Below, one piece after another: positions 45,487 through 53,970 of a stretch of 64,000 bases of DNA. Position 1 is the stretch's first letter. Each line of letters begins with the position of its first letter. Source of the DNA: an uncultured Clostridia bacterium (GTDB lineage: Bacteria; Bacillota; Clostridia; TANB77; CAG-508). The stretch is from the NCBI GenBank assembly GCA_948735595.1, contig CAPXSA010000026.1:4337-68336 (forward strand). Direction: 5' to 3'. The translations under genes were made by a program, and so were the position numbers. The notes under the pieces were generated by a model. The model was not told the origin of the DNA. It was given only the letters and a program-made list of their open reading frames with translations, and did no database searches.

Positions 45487-45539
45487 GATGAAAAATCGAA
45501 AAAGACTGTGATAGAAATTCTATTACAGTTTTTTTCATC
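45487..45539 (+). terminator. Terminator of the glycolytic operon
   Basis: GATGAAAAA...ACTGTGATAG-AAATT-CTATTACAGT-TTTTTTCATC, with an outer A/T-rich helix. Confidence 0.9.
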
Positions 45540-45607
45540 TAGTCAAGAAAAAATTTGAAATATAGTGGAAAATTATATAAGATTGTGATAAAATAAATAT
45601 CATAAAT

Positions 45608-45682
45608 TGGGGTATCGCCAAGCGGTAAGGCATCGGACTCTGACTCCGACATTCCTGTGTTCGAATCACAGTACCCCAACCA
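45608..45682 (+). tRNA. tRNA-Gln (anticodon CUG)
   Basis: Seven-pair acceptor TGGGGTA/TACCCCA, D-arm with AAGCGGTAAGG, anticodon stem TCGGA/TCCGA around CT-CTG-AC, T-arm CTGTG-TTCGAAT-CACAG, and encoded CCA. The U1-A72 pair fits tRNA-Gln. CTG reads CAG, a rarer Gln codon here. It is the only tRNA in the window. Confidence 0.97.
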
Positions 45683-45686
45683 AACA

Positions 45687-45726
45687 TCCCTTAAATGAAC
45701 ACTTTTAATTTTTTAAGGGATTATTA
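45687..45726 (+). terminator. Hairpin after the tRNA
   Basis: TCCCTTAAA pairs with TTTAAGGGA; followed by TTATTACTTTTAT. Short half-copy of the GGGGAC repeat (ATTGGGGACTGAG) lies further on near 45770. Confidence 0.6.
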
Positions 45727-45852
45727 CTTTTATATGTGATAAATGATTGTTTGATTTCATTTATTATGGGATTGGGGACTGAGCCATATCCTTATTTTTT
45801 TATATATTTTTTTATTTAAGTAGCATTGTTATGGAAAGGAGAAATTTTAGTA

Positions 45853-47553
45853 ATGAGTAATTTAATTGATAATAGTGTAACCATATATGAAGCAATCAAA
45901 AATATAGAAAATGGAAAATATGTAATGCCAGCATTTCAAAGAGAATATGTTTGGAGTTCAGAACAGATTGAAAAATTGTGGGATTCAATTCTTTTAGACT
46001 ATCCTATTTCAAATTTTTTATTTTGGCATATTGACGATAGCAATGTTACTTGGGATACATATTTTTGTAATTTTTTGAAGAGAGTAACTTTTAATAGCAG
46101 TAAACAAGCAATTGGTATGAACTTTCCAATCAATAGTGTTAATTTTAATTATACTGATATAGCAATTTTAGACGGACAACAAAGATTGACATCATTATAT
46201 TTGTCTTTAATGGGCGATACTTATATAAAGCCTAAATTCTCCAAAAGACAAGGTGGTGTTGAATATGTTTACAAACTTTTTATTGAATTAGACAAAAATA
46301 AAAGTGAAAATGATGAAGAAGATTATAATAGTAAAAAATATGATATAAAATTCACTACAAAAGGTTTGAGTATCAATTCAAGTTCAACACAATTTGAAAT
46401 TAAAAATATATTAAATGACGGATTCAAAAATGATGAAACAAGAGAACAAACAATTGAAGATACAATAAAGGATATTCCTGAAAATAGCAAAGAATATGCT
46501 AGAAATATTTTATTGAAATTATATCAAAAAGTTTGTGGTGAAAAGTTAATTCGTTATACAGAAATAAGAAATATGTCGCAAGATGATGCATTAGAAATGT
46601 TTATACGATTTAATAATGGTGGAAAAAAACTTCGTAAACACGAAATCACAATGTCAATTCTTGAAGTTTATTGGCCAAATGCAAGAGAGCAGTTTTCTAT
46701 TCTTCTATCTGGAGCGTATGAAGAATTTAATACAGATTTAATTATTAGAACAGCTCTTATGTTATATGGGGATGTAACAAAAACAATTATCAATAAAAAA
46801 GTAGCTGATGATTTAAAAAATAATTGGAGCGACTTTAAAATTGCATTTAAAAATATGCAAAATGCTTTTGAAAAATTAAATATTGATATAAAACGATTTG
46901 TAAATGATTATACAAAACTTGTTCCTATTCTCTATCATATTTATAATAACCCAAACACTTATGAAAATGATTTACAATCAATTCGTGTATATTTAACAAG
47001 AACAATATTTTTTATATATTTTCGCTCAGGAACTCCTGGAAAATTGCAAAGGTTAAGAAATAATATCAATAATAATGGAATGAAAATAACTATTGATATG
47101 CTTGATACAATGGCAGAATTGCAAATCACAGAAAGTAAGATTGAAGATATTTTGAATAGTGAAAAAGGAAGCAGATTAGCAGAAGAAGTTTTATACTTTA
47201 TTGGCAGAGATTGGATAGATAAAAATATAAGTTATGAGCAAGACCATTTACACCCTGAAAGTAGATTTAGTGAGCCAAAACCTTTTTCTATCTCTATTGA
47301 AGAATGGAAAAACTGGTATATCAATCGTAATCGTTTACCTAATATACAATTATTAGATGAGTTTGAAAACAAAAGCAAAAATAATAGAAGGCTGATTGAT
47401 TACTGTAACGATATGAATGATGAACAAAAAAAGATATTTTTTGAACAAGCTATGATACCACAAGACACATCATTAGAGATTGAAAGTTTTGGAGAATTCT
47501 ACGAAAAAAGAAAAAATATACTAAAGGAAAAAATACTTGAATTACTAAAATGA
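45853..47553 (+). CDS. DUF262/DUF1524 protein (GmrSD-like restriction family)
   Basis: 566 residues. DUF262 N-terminus: YVMPAFQREYVWSSEQIEKL, LDYPISNFLFW, ILDGQQRLTSLYL, ALEMFIRFNNGGKKL. The C-terminal DUF1524-like part has a DHLHPESRF motif reminiscent of the HNH (DHxxP) nuclease. GmrSD-type proteins cut modified phage DNA in a nucleotide-dependent way, so a defence role is plausible. ATG 45853 with AAAGGAGAA is preferred over the open TTG at 45826. It lies just after a tRNA and has two small accessory genes. Confidence 0.82.
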   Translation: MSNLIDNSVTIYEAIKNIENGKYVMPAFQREYVWSSEQIEKLWDSILLDYPISNFLFWHIDDSNVTWDTYFCNFLKRVTFNSSKQAIGMNFPINSVNFNYTDIAILDGQQRLTSLYLSLMGDTYIKPKFSKRQGGVEYVYKLFIELDKNKSENDEEDYNSKKYDIKFTTKGLSINSSSTQFEIKNILNDGFKNDETREQTIEDTIKDIPENSKEYARNILLKLYQKVCGEKLIRYTEIRNMSQDDALEMFIRFNNGGKKLRKHEITMSILEVYWPNAREQFSILLSGAYEEFNTDLIIRTALMLYGDVTKTIINKKVADDLKNNWSDFKIAFKNMQNAFEKLNIDIKRFVNDYTKLVPILYHIYNNPNTYENDLQSIRVYLTRTIFFIYFRSGTPGKLQRLRNNINNNGMKITIDMLDTMAELQITESKIEDILNSEKGSRLAEEVLYFIGRDWIDKNISYEQDHLHPESRFSEPKPFSISIEEWKNWYINRNRLPNIQLLDEFENKSKNNRRLIDYCNDMNDEQKKIFFEQAMIPQDTSLEIESFGEFYEKRKNILKEKILELLK

Positions 47554-47575
47554 ATTTATGAAAGGGGATTTCATA

Positions 47576-47959
47576 ATGGGAGGGGCTCTAGGATTTTTGA
47601 TATTATTATTTATATTAGGAGCAACAATAATTGCAGGCATACTTTATTATATTGGTGAATTCATTTATATAATAATTTTAATTATTATATGTAAATATAA
47701 AAAGAGAACTACAAAAAAAGAACCTATTACAAAAGAACATTATAAAACAACTCAAACTGATATAGATAAAATAATAGAAAAATATAATAGTTCTCAATCT
47801 TCTAAAACAAAAATAGAACATGATTATTTCATTTCCAAAAAAGAAGAATTTTATTGTGAAAGATGTTTTAAAAGAATATCAGAAAAAGAGTACGAACTTA
47901 ATGAGTGTATGTGCGAGGATTGTTTTACTGATGTAAACTATTATGGAGAGGATTTTTAA
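47576..47959 (+). CDS. Small membrane protein with C-terminal zinc ribbon
   Basis: 127 residues: two membrane helices in the first 45, a charged helical linker, and CERCFKRISEKEYELNECMCEDC, two CxxC pairs typical of a zinc ribbon. No family recognised. ATG 47576 follows GAAAGGGG; the frame is open to 47558. Stop is 2 bases before the next gene. Confidence 0.7.
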   Translation: MGGALGFLILLFILGATIIAGILYYIGEFIYIIILIIICKYKKRTTKKEPITKEHYKTTQTDIDKIIEKYNSSQSSKTKIEHDYFISKKEEFYCERCFKRISEKEYELNECMCEDCFTDVNYYGEDF

Positions 47960-47961
47960 AG

Positions 47962-48357
47962 ATGAAAAGCGAAAACTACCAGTATGAAGATGTAATTTTA
48001 AATTTTAATGAAGAAGAAGCAGAAGATGTTACCAATGATATGAAACCAATTTGTCGCATAAAATATAAAGACGCAATAAAAAGCGTATTAAAACAAGGAA
48101 AATTATATAAAATATTTTTCAATTTTGGTTATACTGCTTTTGGGCAAGAAATAAGATATGCGAGAAACAAAACAGAAGTTCAATGGTATTCACGAGTAGC
48201 AACAGATGAGCGAGAGTTAGGAAAAACTTATAATGACTACATTCAAGAGTTTATAAGAAATAATATAGATTTTGACGGACAAACAATTCCCACTTTTATA
48301 AATATTAAGAAGCAAAATAATAGGAGCAATTTTTCAAAAAAATGTGATAAAAACTAA
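47962..48357 (+). CDS. Uncharacterised protein downstream of the DUF262 gene
   Basis: 131 residues, acidic N-terminus (FNEEEAEDVTND) and aromatic middle (KIFFNFGYTAFGQEIRYA, VQWYSRV). No family or motif recognised. Together with the preceding two genes it forms one transcription unit ending at the terminator 48411-48437. Confidence 0.6.
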   Translation: MKSENYQYEDVILNFNEEEAEDVTNDMKPICRIKYKDAIKSVLKQGKLYKIFFNFGYTAFGQEIRYARNKTEVQWYSRVATDERELGKTYNDYIQEFIRNNIDFDGQTIPTFINIKKQNNRSNFSKKCDKN

Positions 48358-48410
48358 AAATGTATTTTGAGACAAAGTGCCCTTAGAGCAAATCTTACAC
48401 TCAACTAACC

Positions 48411-48437
48411 AAAAAAGCGCCATAAATGGCGCTTTTT
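48411..48437. terminator. Bidirectional terminator
   Basis: AAAAAAGCGCCAT-AA-ATGGCGCTTTTT, a perfect compact hairpin between convergent units. Confidence 0.95.
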
Positions 48438-48453
48438 ACATGGTTGTCATTAT

Positions 48454-49953
48454 TTATTTTACTTTCTTAAAGAAGTATACTCTTGAAATAGCAAATATTG
48501 CAATTATAATAGATGAAACTACAACAATTATAGTAGCGTAATTTCCCGTTTGTGGAAGTGGATCTTTCTTTATTGTTTCATCTTTATCAGATTCTACATA
48601 TCTTACACGAACCTTTGAAAATTCGGTTTCTGTTTCTTGTTTCTTTTGATTTTCATAATTGTATTCTAAATCTACTTTAGAGTTAGTAGGTAATATTTTA
48701 TCAACAATTTCTTTATTATAATCATCTTTTAATGTTAGTTTGTAGCTTAATGTAGCAACTTCACCAGCATTTAAAAGTTCAATATTCCATGTAATGCTAT
48801 TATCTGAATAATCTACTTTTTCTGATACTTTTCCAATATTAGGAGATTTTACATATTCAAAATTAAAGTTTTCAATAATCTCCTTAGGGAAGTAATCTTT
48901 AATTACTAAATCTTTAATAAAAGTATCTTTTTGATTAGCAATATCTTCATAAATGCTTTCATTCATTGTATCATATAGATTTTCATAATCAATATGGAAG
49001 AACTTACCAACACTTGGAACAATAGGATTTTCAGGTGTTCCAAAAATCTCTTCTGCTAATTGACCATAAGTTGTATTAGAATCTGCTCCATTTGGAAGAG
49101 AAGCACCTGGAACTTTGTTGTTAGTTTCATTTAATCCCATTAAAATAGAATACATATGAATTCCTTTAGCACTTAAATCTTGTAACTTTTTAGTAGTAGC
49201 TGTTGCAATGGCACCTGAGTAATGAAGAGTATCTTCTGTGTTTAAGCATAAGTTTGGTACACCATCAGATAACACAATAATATATCTTGCAACATTTTCT
49301 TCTTGAGAGAAATTCTTTTCTGCAACGCTAAGTCCTGCTTCAATATTAGTATAGGTTCCTTGGTCTTTTTTATAATCTTCAATTTTAGCTTTTAAATCAG
49401 CTTCTGAATTAGTTAAACCAGATAATAATTTAGCATCATTTTCAGTACCATAAACTGCACCTTCAGCTACTTTTACACTAGAGAAAGATACAAGACCAAT
49501 TTTAGCATTTTCAAATTTTTCAAGTAAAGATTTTGTAAAGTCATTAGCAGCTTCTGCTACATAGTCTGTTTTCACTTTATTATTATATGTTTTGGTCATA
49601 CTATAGGAATTATCTAATACAAAGAAAACCTCAAGATTTTTTTTAGTTAAATCTTCATTTTCCATTAAATTTTTAACAGTTAAAGTTAAAATAGCTTCTT
49701 TTTTCTCTGCATCAAAACTTGTTAACTCTTTTGTGAACTCTCCAATTTTATCTCCGTTAGATGGATCTGTAATTGGAATTTCACAAAGCTTTTTTTCTAC
49801 TAATTCTAAAGTAGTTACGCCAGGAATTACTTTGTTAGAATTTTCTTCATTGTTTCCATTATTTCCAGTATTAATTGTTACAGCAAATACAGGAGAAGTA
49901 CAAAGTAACATCATAACTAAAAATGCTATAACACGAATTAGACTTTTTTTCAT
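48454..49953 (-). CDS. vWA-domain LPXTG cell-wall surface protein
   Basis: 499 residues. Signal peptide (KKSLIRVIAFLVMMLLCTSPVFA), a vWA domain with MIDAS motif DNSYSMTKTYNNK and later TNIEAGL and VLSDGVPN, an Ig-like region and the sorting signal LPQTGNY, membrane helix and VYFFKKVK tail. Sortase-anchored adhesin- or pilin-like surface protein. The ATG at 49953 with AAGGAGCG is chosen over the open frame to 50031. Confidence 0.92.
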   Translation of the reverse strand: MKKSLIRVIAFLVMMLLCTSPVFAVTINTGNNGNNEENSNKVIPGVTTLELVEKKLCEIPITDPSNGDKIGEFTKELTSFDAEKKEAILTLTVKNLMENEDLTKKNLEVFFVLDNSYSMTKTYNNKVKTDYVAEAANDFTKSLLEKFENAKIGLVSFSSVKVAEGAVYGTENDAKLLSGLTNSEADLKAKIEDYKKDQGTYTNIEAGLSVAEKNFSQEENVARYIIVLSDGVPNLCLNTEDTLHYSGAIATATTKKLQDLSAKGIHMYSILMGLNETNNKVPGASLPNGADSNTTYGQLAEEIFGTPENPIVPSVGKFFHIDYENLYDTMNESIYEDIANQKDTFIKDLVIKDYFPKEIIENFNFEYVKSPNIGKVSEKVDYSDNSITWNIELLNAGEVATLSYKLTLKDDYNKEIVDKILPTNSKVDLEYNYENQKKQETETEFSKVRVRYVESDKDETIKKDPLPQTGNYATIIVVVSSIIIAIFAISRVYFFKKVK

Positions 49954-50100
49954 AATTAATCGCTCCTTATTATTCAATTTATTCCACTTTATTATAACGT
50001 ATGAATAATTCTTTTTCAAGGGTTTTATCAATTTTTGCAGAATTTAACAAATTATGCTACAATAAAATCGAAAAATATGGATAACGGAGTAAAAAATAGG

Positions 50101-50922
50101 ATGAATAAACAAGAAATATTAAAACAATATAGTAAAGAGGAAGATAGAATCTTAGTTGCAAAACTGTTAGATAAAGTGCAGTTTGTAAGTCAAAAAAATC
50201 AAATTCAAACAACTGACTTTTTAGATGGTTATGAACAAAAAATAGCACAAAAGATGTTACAGCAAATAAAGCATAAAACAGCTATTTTTTATGGAGGATA
50301 TGAAGAAGCAGAAAGAAAAATGCTATATTTCTTTCCAGAAAAGCTGATGGATTTAATAGAAGAAGATTTGCAAAACGACAAAATGATACAAAAAGAAATG
50401 AAAGCTATCACTATTCAGCTTCCAAATGATTTAAAAGGGCAGTACCAACATAGAGATTATCTAAGTGGGTTAATGAAATTAGGAATTAAAAGGGAAAAAA
50501 TAGGAGATATTTTGGTAAGAGAAAATGGAGCAGATATTTTAGTTCAAGAGGACATCTTAAATTACCTTTTAAGTAATTTACCAGAACTAACTAGATTTCA
50601 AAAAGCAGAAATTTTTGCAAAAGAAATTTATAAGTTAGAAATAGTACCAATTAAATTGGAAAAAATGGTAATCTTAGTACCACAATTAAGACTAGATGTC
50701 ATGATTTCAGAATTATTACATACTTCTAGAACAAAAGTTAATGAAGTAATTTCACAAGAAAGAGTGCTAGTCAATTATGAAATTAAAACTAAAAATGCGG
50801 CTATGTTGCAAAGAGGAGATTTGCTGACCATACGAGGAAAAGGAAAATTTAAAATAGGGGAAGTTATTAGTCAAACTTCAAAAGGAAAGTTAAGAGTGGA
50901 AGTAGAAAAGTATGTGTCTTGA
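50101..50922 (+). CDS. YlmH-like S4-domain RNA-binding protein
   Basis: 273 residues. N-terminal YlmH domain (KQEILKQYSKEEDRILVAKLL, FLDGYEQKIAQKML, AIFYGGYEEAERKML) and C-terminal S4 domain (RLDVMISELLHTSRTKVNEVI). In Bacillus YlmH helps rescue stalled ribosomes and lies in the divisome cluster; here it precedes dinB. The start at ATG 50101 is at the normal family position, SD weak (GGAG at 50083). Confidence 0.88.
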   Translation: MNKQEILKQYSKEEDRILVAKLLDKVQFVSQKNQIQTTDFLDGYEQKIAQKMLQQIKHKTAIFYGGYEEAERKMLYFFPEKLMDLIEEDLQNDKMIQKEMKAITIQLPNDLKGQYQHRDYLSGLMKLGIKREKIGDILVRENGADILVQEDILNYLLSNLPELTRFQKAEIFAKEIYKLEIVPIKLEKMVILVPQLRLDVMISELLHTSRTKVNEVISQERVLVNYEIKTKNAAMLQRGDLLTIRGKGKFKIGEVISQTSKGKLRVEVEKYVS

Positions 50923-50969
50923 ATTGACATCTAAAAACGCTTGTTTTATAATATCCATAGGTGAAAAAT

Positions 50970-52178
50970 ATGGAACGCAAAATTTTACATGTAGATGTGA
51001 ATAGTGCTTTTTTGTCATGGACAGCAGTAGATATGTTAAAACAGGGAGCAAAGATAGATATTAGAACTATCCCTGCTATTATTGGTGGAGACGAAGAAAA
51101 GCGAAAAGGAATTGTTCTTGCCAAAAGTATTCCAGCTAAGAAATATGGTATACAAACAGCAGAACCTATTTATTTTGCTAAACAGAAATGTCCAAATTTA
51201 CAAATTTATCAAAGCAATTTCAGAGTATATTACTATTATTCCAATGCACTTTATGAGTTACTTCATGAATATACTGACAAAATAGAGCGTTTTTCTATTG
51301 ATGAATGCTTTTTGGATATTACTGATTTTATTCCAAAAGGAAAAACAGACTTGCAAATTGCCTATGAAATTCATGAAAGAGTAAAACAAGAACTAGGTTT
51401 TACAGTAAATATTGGGGTGGCGCAAAATAAAGTATTAGCCAAAATGGCATCTGATTTTGAAAAGCCAGATAAGGTTCATACTTTGTATGCAAATGAAATT
51501 TCAAGTAAGATGTGGAAGTTACCAGTTTCTGAATTATTAATGGTAGGAAAAAGAAGCTTGCCAAAATTAGAATTATTAGGGATCAAAACGATAGGAGAAT
51601 TAGCACATACGCCAAAGGAATTATTAGAAAATCAATTTGGAAAGTTTGGTAAAATGATTTGGGAATATGCCAATGGTATTGACCATTCGGAAGTCATTTC
51701 TATGCCAGAAGAACCAAAAAGCATTGGCAATTCTTCTACTTTGCCACAAGATATGAAAGACTTAGAAAAGATAGAAGAAATTTTATTGGCTCTAACAGAA
51801 CAAACTTGCTATCGATTAAGAAAACATCAGCTATTAGCCCATACAGTAGGAGTACAAATCAAAAATAAAGATTTTAAAATGTATTCACATCAAAAGAGTT
51901 TGACGACTGATACAGATAGCACGAAAATTATTTATGAAACAGCCAAACAGATTTTGAAAGAAATGTTCCAAGGAGAGCCTATTAGGCTAATTGGAATAAA
52001 AGTAGATAAACTAACAACAAAAGAAAAACAACAACTTTCTTTATTTGATACTCCGAAGAATGAGAAACAACAAAAGTTAGATCAGACTTTGGACAGATTA
52101 AAAGAGAAATATGGTTATGATGCAGTAACTAGAGCAGGTAAGATGAAAATTGACGAAATGATGGACTTTAAAGATTGA
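50970..52178 (+). CDS. dinB: DNA polymerase IV (Y-family, DinB)
   Basis: Error-prone translesion polymerase. HVDVNSAFLSWTAVD, FSIDECFLDIT (catalytic Asp-Glu), VNIGVAQNKVLAKMAS, EPKSIGNSSTLPQD and a C-terminal little finger domain. 402 residues. ATG 50970 with AGGTG 6 bases upstream. TGA stop. Confidence 0.94.
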   Translation: MERKILHVDVNSAFLSWTAVDMLKQGAKIDIRTIPAIIGGDEEKRKGIVLAKSIPAKKYGIQTAEPIYFAKQKCPNLQIYQSNFRVYYYYSNALYELLHEYTDKIERFSIDECFLDITDFIPKGKTDLQIAYEIHERVKQELGFTVNIGVAQNKVLAKMASDFEKPDKVHTLYANEISSKMWKLPVSELLMVGKRSLPKLELLGIKTIGELAHTPKELLENQFGKFGKMIWEYANGIDHSEVISMPEEPKSIGNSSTLPQDMKDLEKIEEILLALTEQTCYRLRKHQLLAHTVGVQIKNKDFKMYSHQKSLTTDTDSTKIIYETAKQILKEMFQGEPIRLIGIKVDKLTTKEKQQLSLFDTPKNEKQQKLDQTLDRLKEKYGYDAVTRAGKMKIDEMMDFKD

Positions 52179-52264
52179 AAAGTGTCGAAAAATGGAAAGT
52201 TTTGTACAAGTTTTGCATAATATATATTAGTGCTAGTTAATGCACTAATAGGAGGTGTAGGAAC

Positions 52265-52534
52265 ATGTACGAAGAAGACAAATGTAACAATAATTGCTAC
52301 TATACTGGTTGTAAACAAAGAAAAAATAGATGCTGTGTAGATTTAATTATCTATATTTTATCTATTTTAATTGCACTAACACTTGGATTAATTATTGCAT
52401 CTATTCCAGTTATTGGAGCAATATTATTTGCAGCAATTGCCACACTAATTGTTTTAGCTGTCATACTTGTCATACTCATCATCATTAGAATTATTCAATT
52501 AGTATGTGAACGTAACAAAAATAAATGTTGCTAA
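52265..52534 (+). CDS. Cysteine-flanked small membrane protein
   Basis: 89 residues: Cys-rich N-terminus (CNNNCYYTGCKQRKNRCC), two or three very hydrophobic Ile/Leu helices (about 28-80) and a CERNKNKCC tail. No family identified; similar cysteine-bracketed proteins occur on spores. Strong RBS TAGGAGGTG. A small AGTGC/GCACT hairpin lies in the leader. Confidence 0.7.
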   Translation: MYEEDKCNNNCYYTGCKQRKNRCCVDLIIYILSILIALTLGLIIASIPVIGAILFAAIATLIVLAVILVILIIIRIIQLVCERNKNKCC

Positions 52535-52548
52535 CCAAAAGAACAACA

Positions 52549-52592
52549 GATTCCTTGTGGCTGAATGGCTACGAGGAATTTGCATTTTTATT
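52549..52592 (+). terminator. Terminator
   Basis: ATTCCTTGTGGC-TGAAT-GGCTACGAGGAAT with G-U type pairs, then T-rich tail. Confidence 0.75.
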
Positions 52593-52695
52593 CCATTTAT
52601 GATATAACTTAAGAGAATTTAAGGCTTACACAGAAAAAGAGAGTCTGCATACAATATAGAAGTAATAAAGCTGTAAAGAGGAATGGAGTTTGAAG

Positions 52696-53929
52696 ATGAA
52701 AGAAGAAAACATAAAAACTTTAAAAAAGTACTCTCAAGAACATTTGATGGAGTATTTACCATATCTAACAGAAGAAGAGCAAAAAAAGTTAGAACAGCAA
52801 GTAGAGGCAATTGATTTTGAACAATTACAACAATTGTATGAATTAGCAAAACAAGAGCAATATATGGAAGAAAAAAATATTTCACATATTCCTTATGTAG
52901 ATAAAGAAAAATTAGACGAAAAGAAAAGAGAAGAATTAGAAGAAATAGGGAAAAAGATAATTGGCAGTGGCAAATATGCTGTCATTACTATGGCAGGAGG
53001 ACAAGGAACAAGACTTGGACATTCAGGGCCAAAAGGAACTTATTGCTTAGATACTGTCAATGGACCTAAATATATATTTGAAATTATGATTGATACTTTA
53101 AAAAGAGCACAAAAAGAATATGGGATAGAACTTCCATGGTATATCATGACAAGTAAGGAAAATCATAAAGATACTATAGAATTTTTTGAAGACAAAGAAT
53201 ACTTTGGCTATGACAAATCCAAGATAAAATTCTTTATGCAAGGTGAATTACCATTATTAAGTACAAAGGGAAAAATGATTTTAAATCAAGAAAAACAAAT
53301 TAAAGAAGCAGCAGATGGTAATGGAGGAATTTACGAAGCAATTATTAGAAATGGGATTTTACAGGACCTGAAGCATAGCGGAGTTGAATGGATATTTGTA
53401 AATGGAATTGATAATATACTATCTAACTTTGTTGACCCATTACTAGTAGGACTTACCATAATGCAAAAACATAAAATTGCCAGTAAGTCAGTAGTAAAAG
53501 CATATCCAAAAGAAAAAGTGGGCGTTTTTTGCAAAATGAATGGAAAGCCTAAAGTAATTGAATACATAGAACTTCCAGAAGAAATGGCAGAAGAAAGAGA
53601 CGAAAATGGAGAATTATTATATGGAGAAGTAAATATTGTTACTCATCTATTTCATCGTAGTGTTTTAGAAAACTTAGCAGATGTGAAACTTCCTTATCAT
53701 GTAGCATTTAAAAAGTCTGGTTATTTAAATGAAAAGCGGAGAATATATTGAACCAGAAGAACCGAATGTGTATAAATTTGAAGCCTTTATTTTTGATGCA
53801 TTTACCCGTTATGATGACATGACTATTTTACGTGTAAAAAGAGAAGAAGAATTTGCACCAGTAAAGAATAGGACAGGGGTAGATAGCCCTGAAACGGCAA
53901 CAGCTTTGTATAACAAATATTACTGTTAA
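52696..53929 (+). CDS. UDPGP-family (UAP-like) sugar-1-phosphate uridylyltransferase, split by a +1 shift at CGG
   Basis: UDPGP type 1 protein: MAGGQGTRLGHSGPKGTY (pyrophosphorylase loop and Lys), MTSKENHKDTIEFFEDK, VNGIDNIL, KVIEYIELPEEMAEERD. Frame zero ends YLNEK-CGG-AGA at 53751; dropping the C at 53737 gives NEKGEYIEPEEPNVYKFEAF, the family's usual continuation, to TAA at 53929. Restored 410 residues. ATG 52696 follows GGAG by 7 bases. Bacterial members may make UDP-glucose or UDP-GlcNAc; the neighbour glmU has a damaged uridylyltransferase site, which hints at UDP-GlcNAc. Confidence 0.88.
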
Positions 53930-53970
53930 ATGATTAGAGGTTAATAAGAATAAAGAAGGAGAGTGTGAAA

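Noticed and set aside
433..53739. Ordinary pseudogene formation for the CGG-split genes
   Set aside because: Nine identical lesions (+C before an in-frame GGN) with perfectly preserved downstream frames, RBS and motifs in core genes are not what random decay gives; kept instead as recoding versus artefact.
433..53739. P-site slippage as mechanism for the +1 shifts
   Set aside because: The codons before CGG (AAT, CCG, AGT, CAA, AAG, CTT, ATA) share no sequence that would let one tRNA re-pair in +1.
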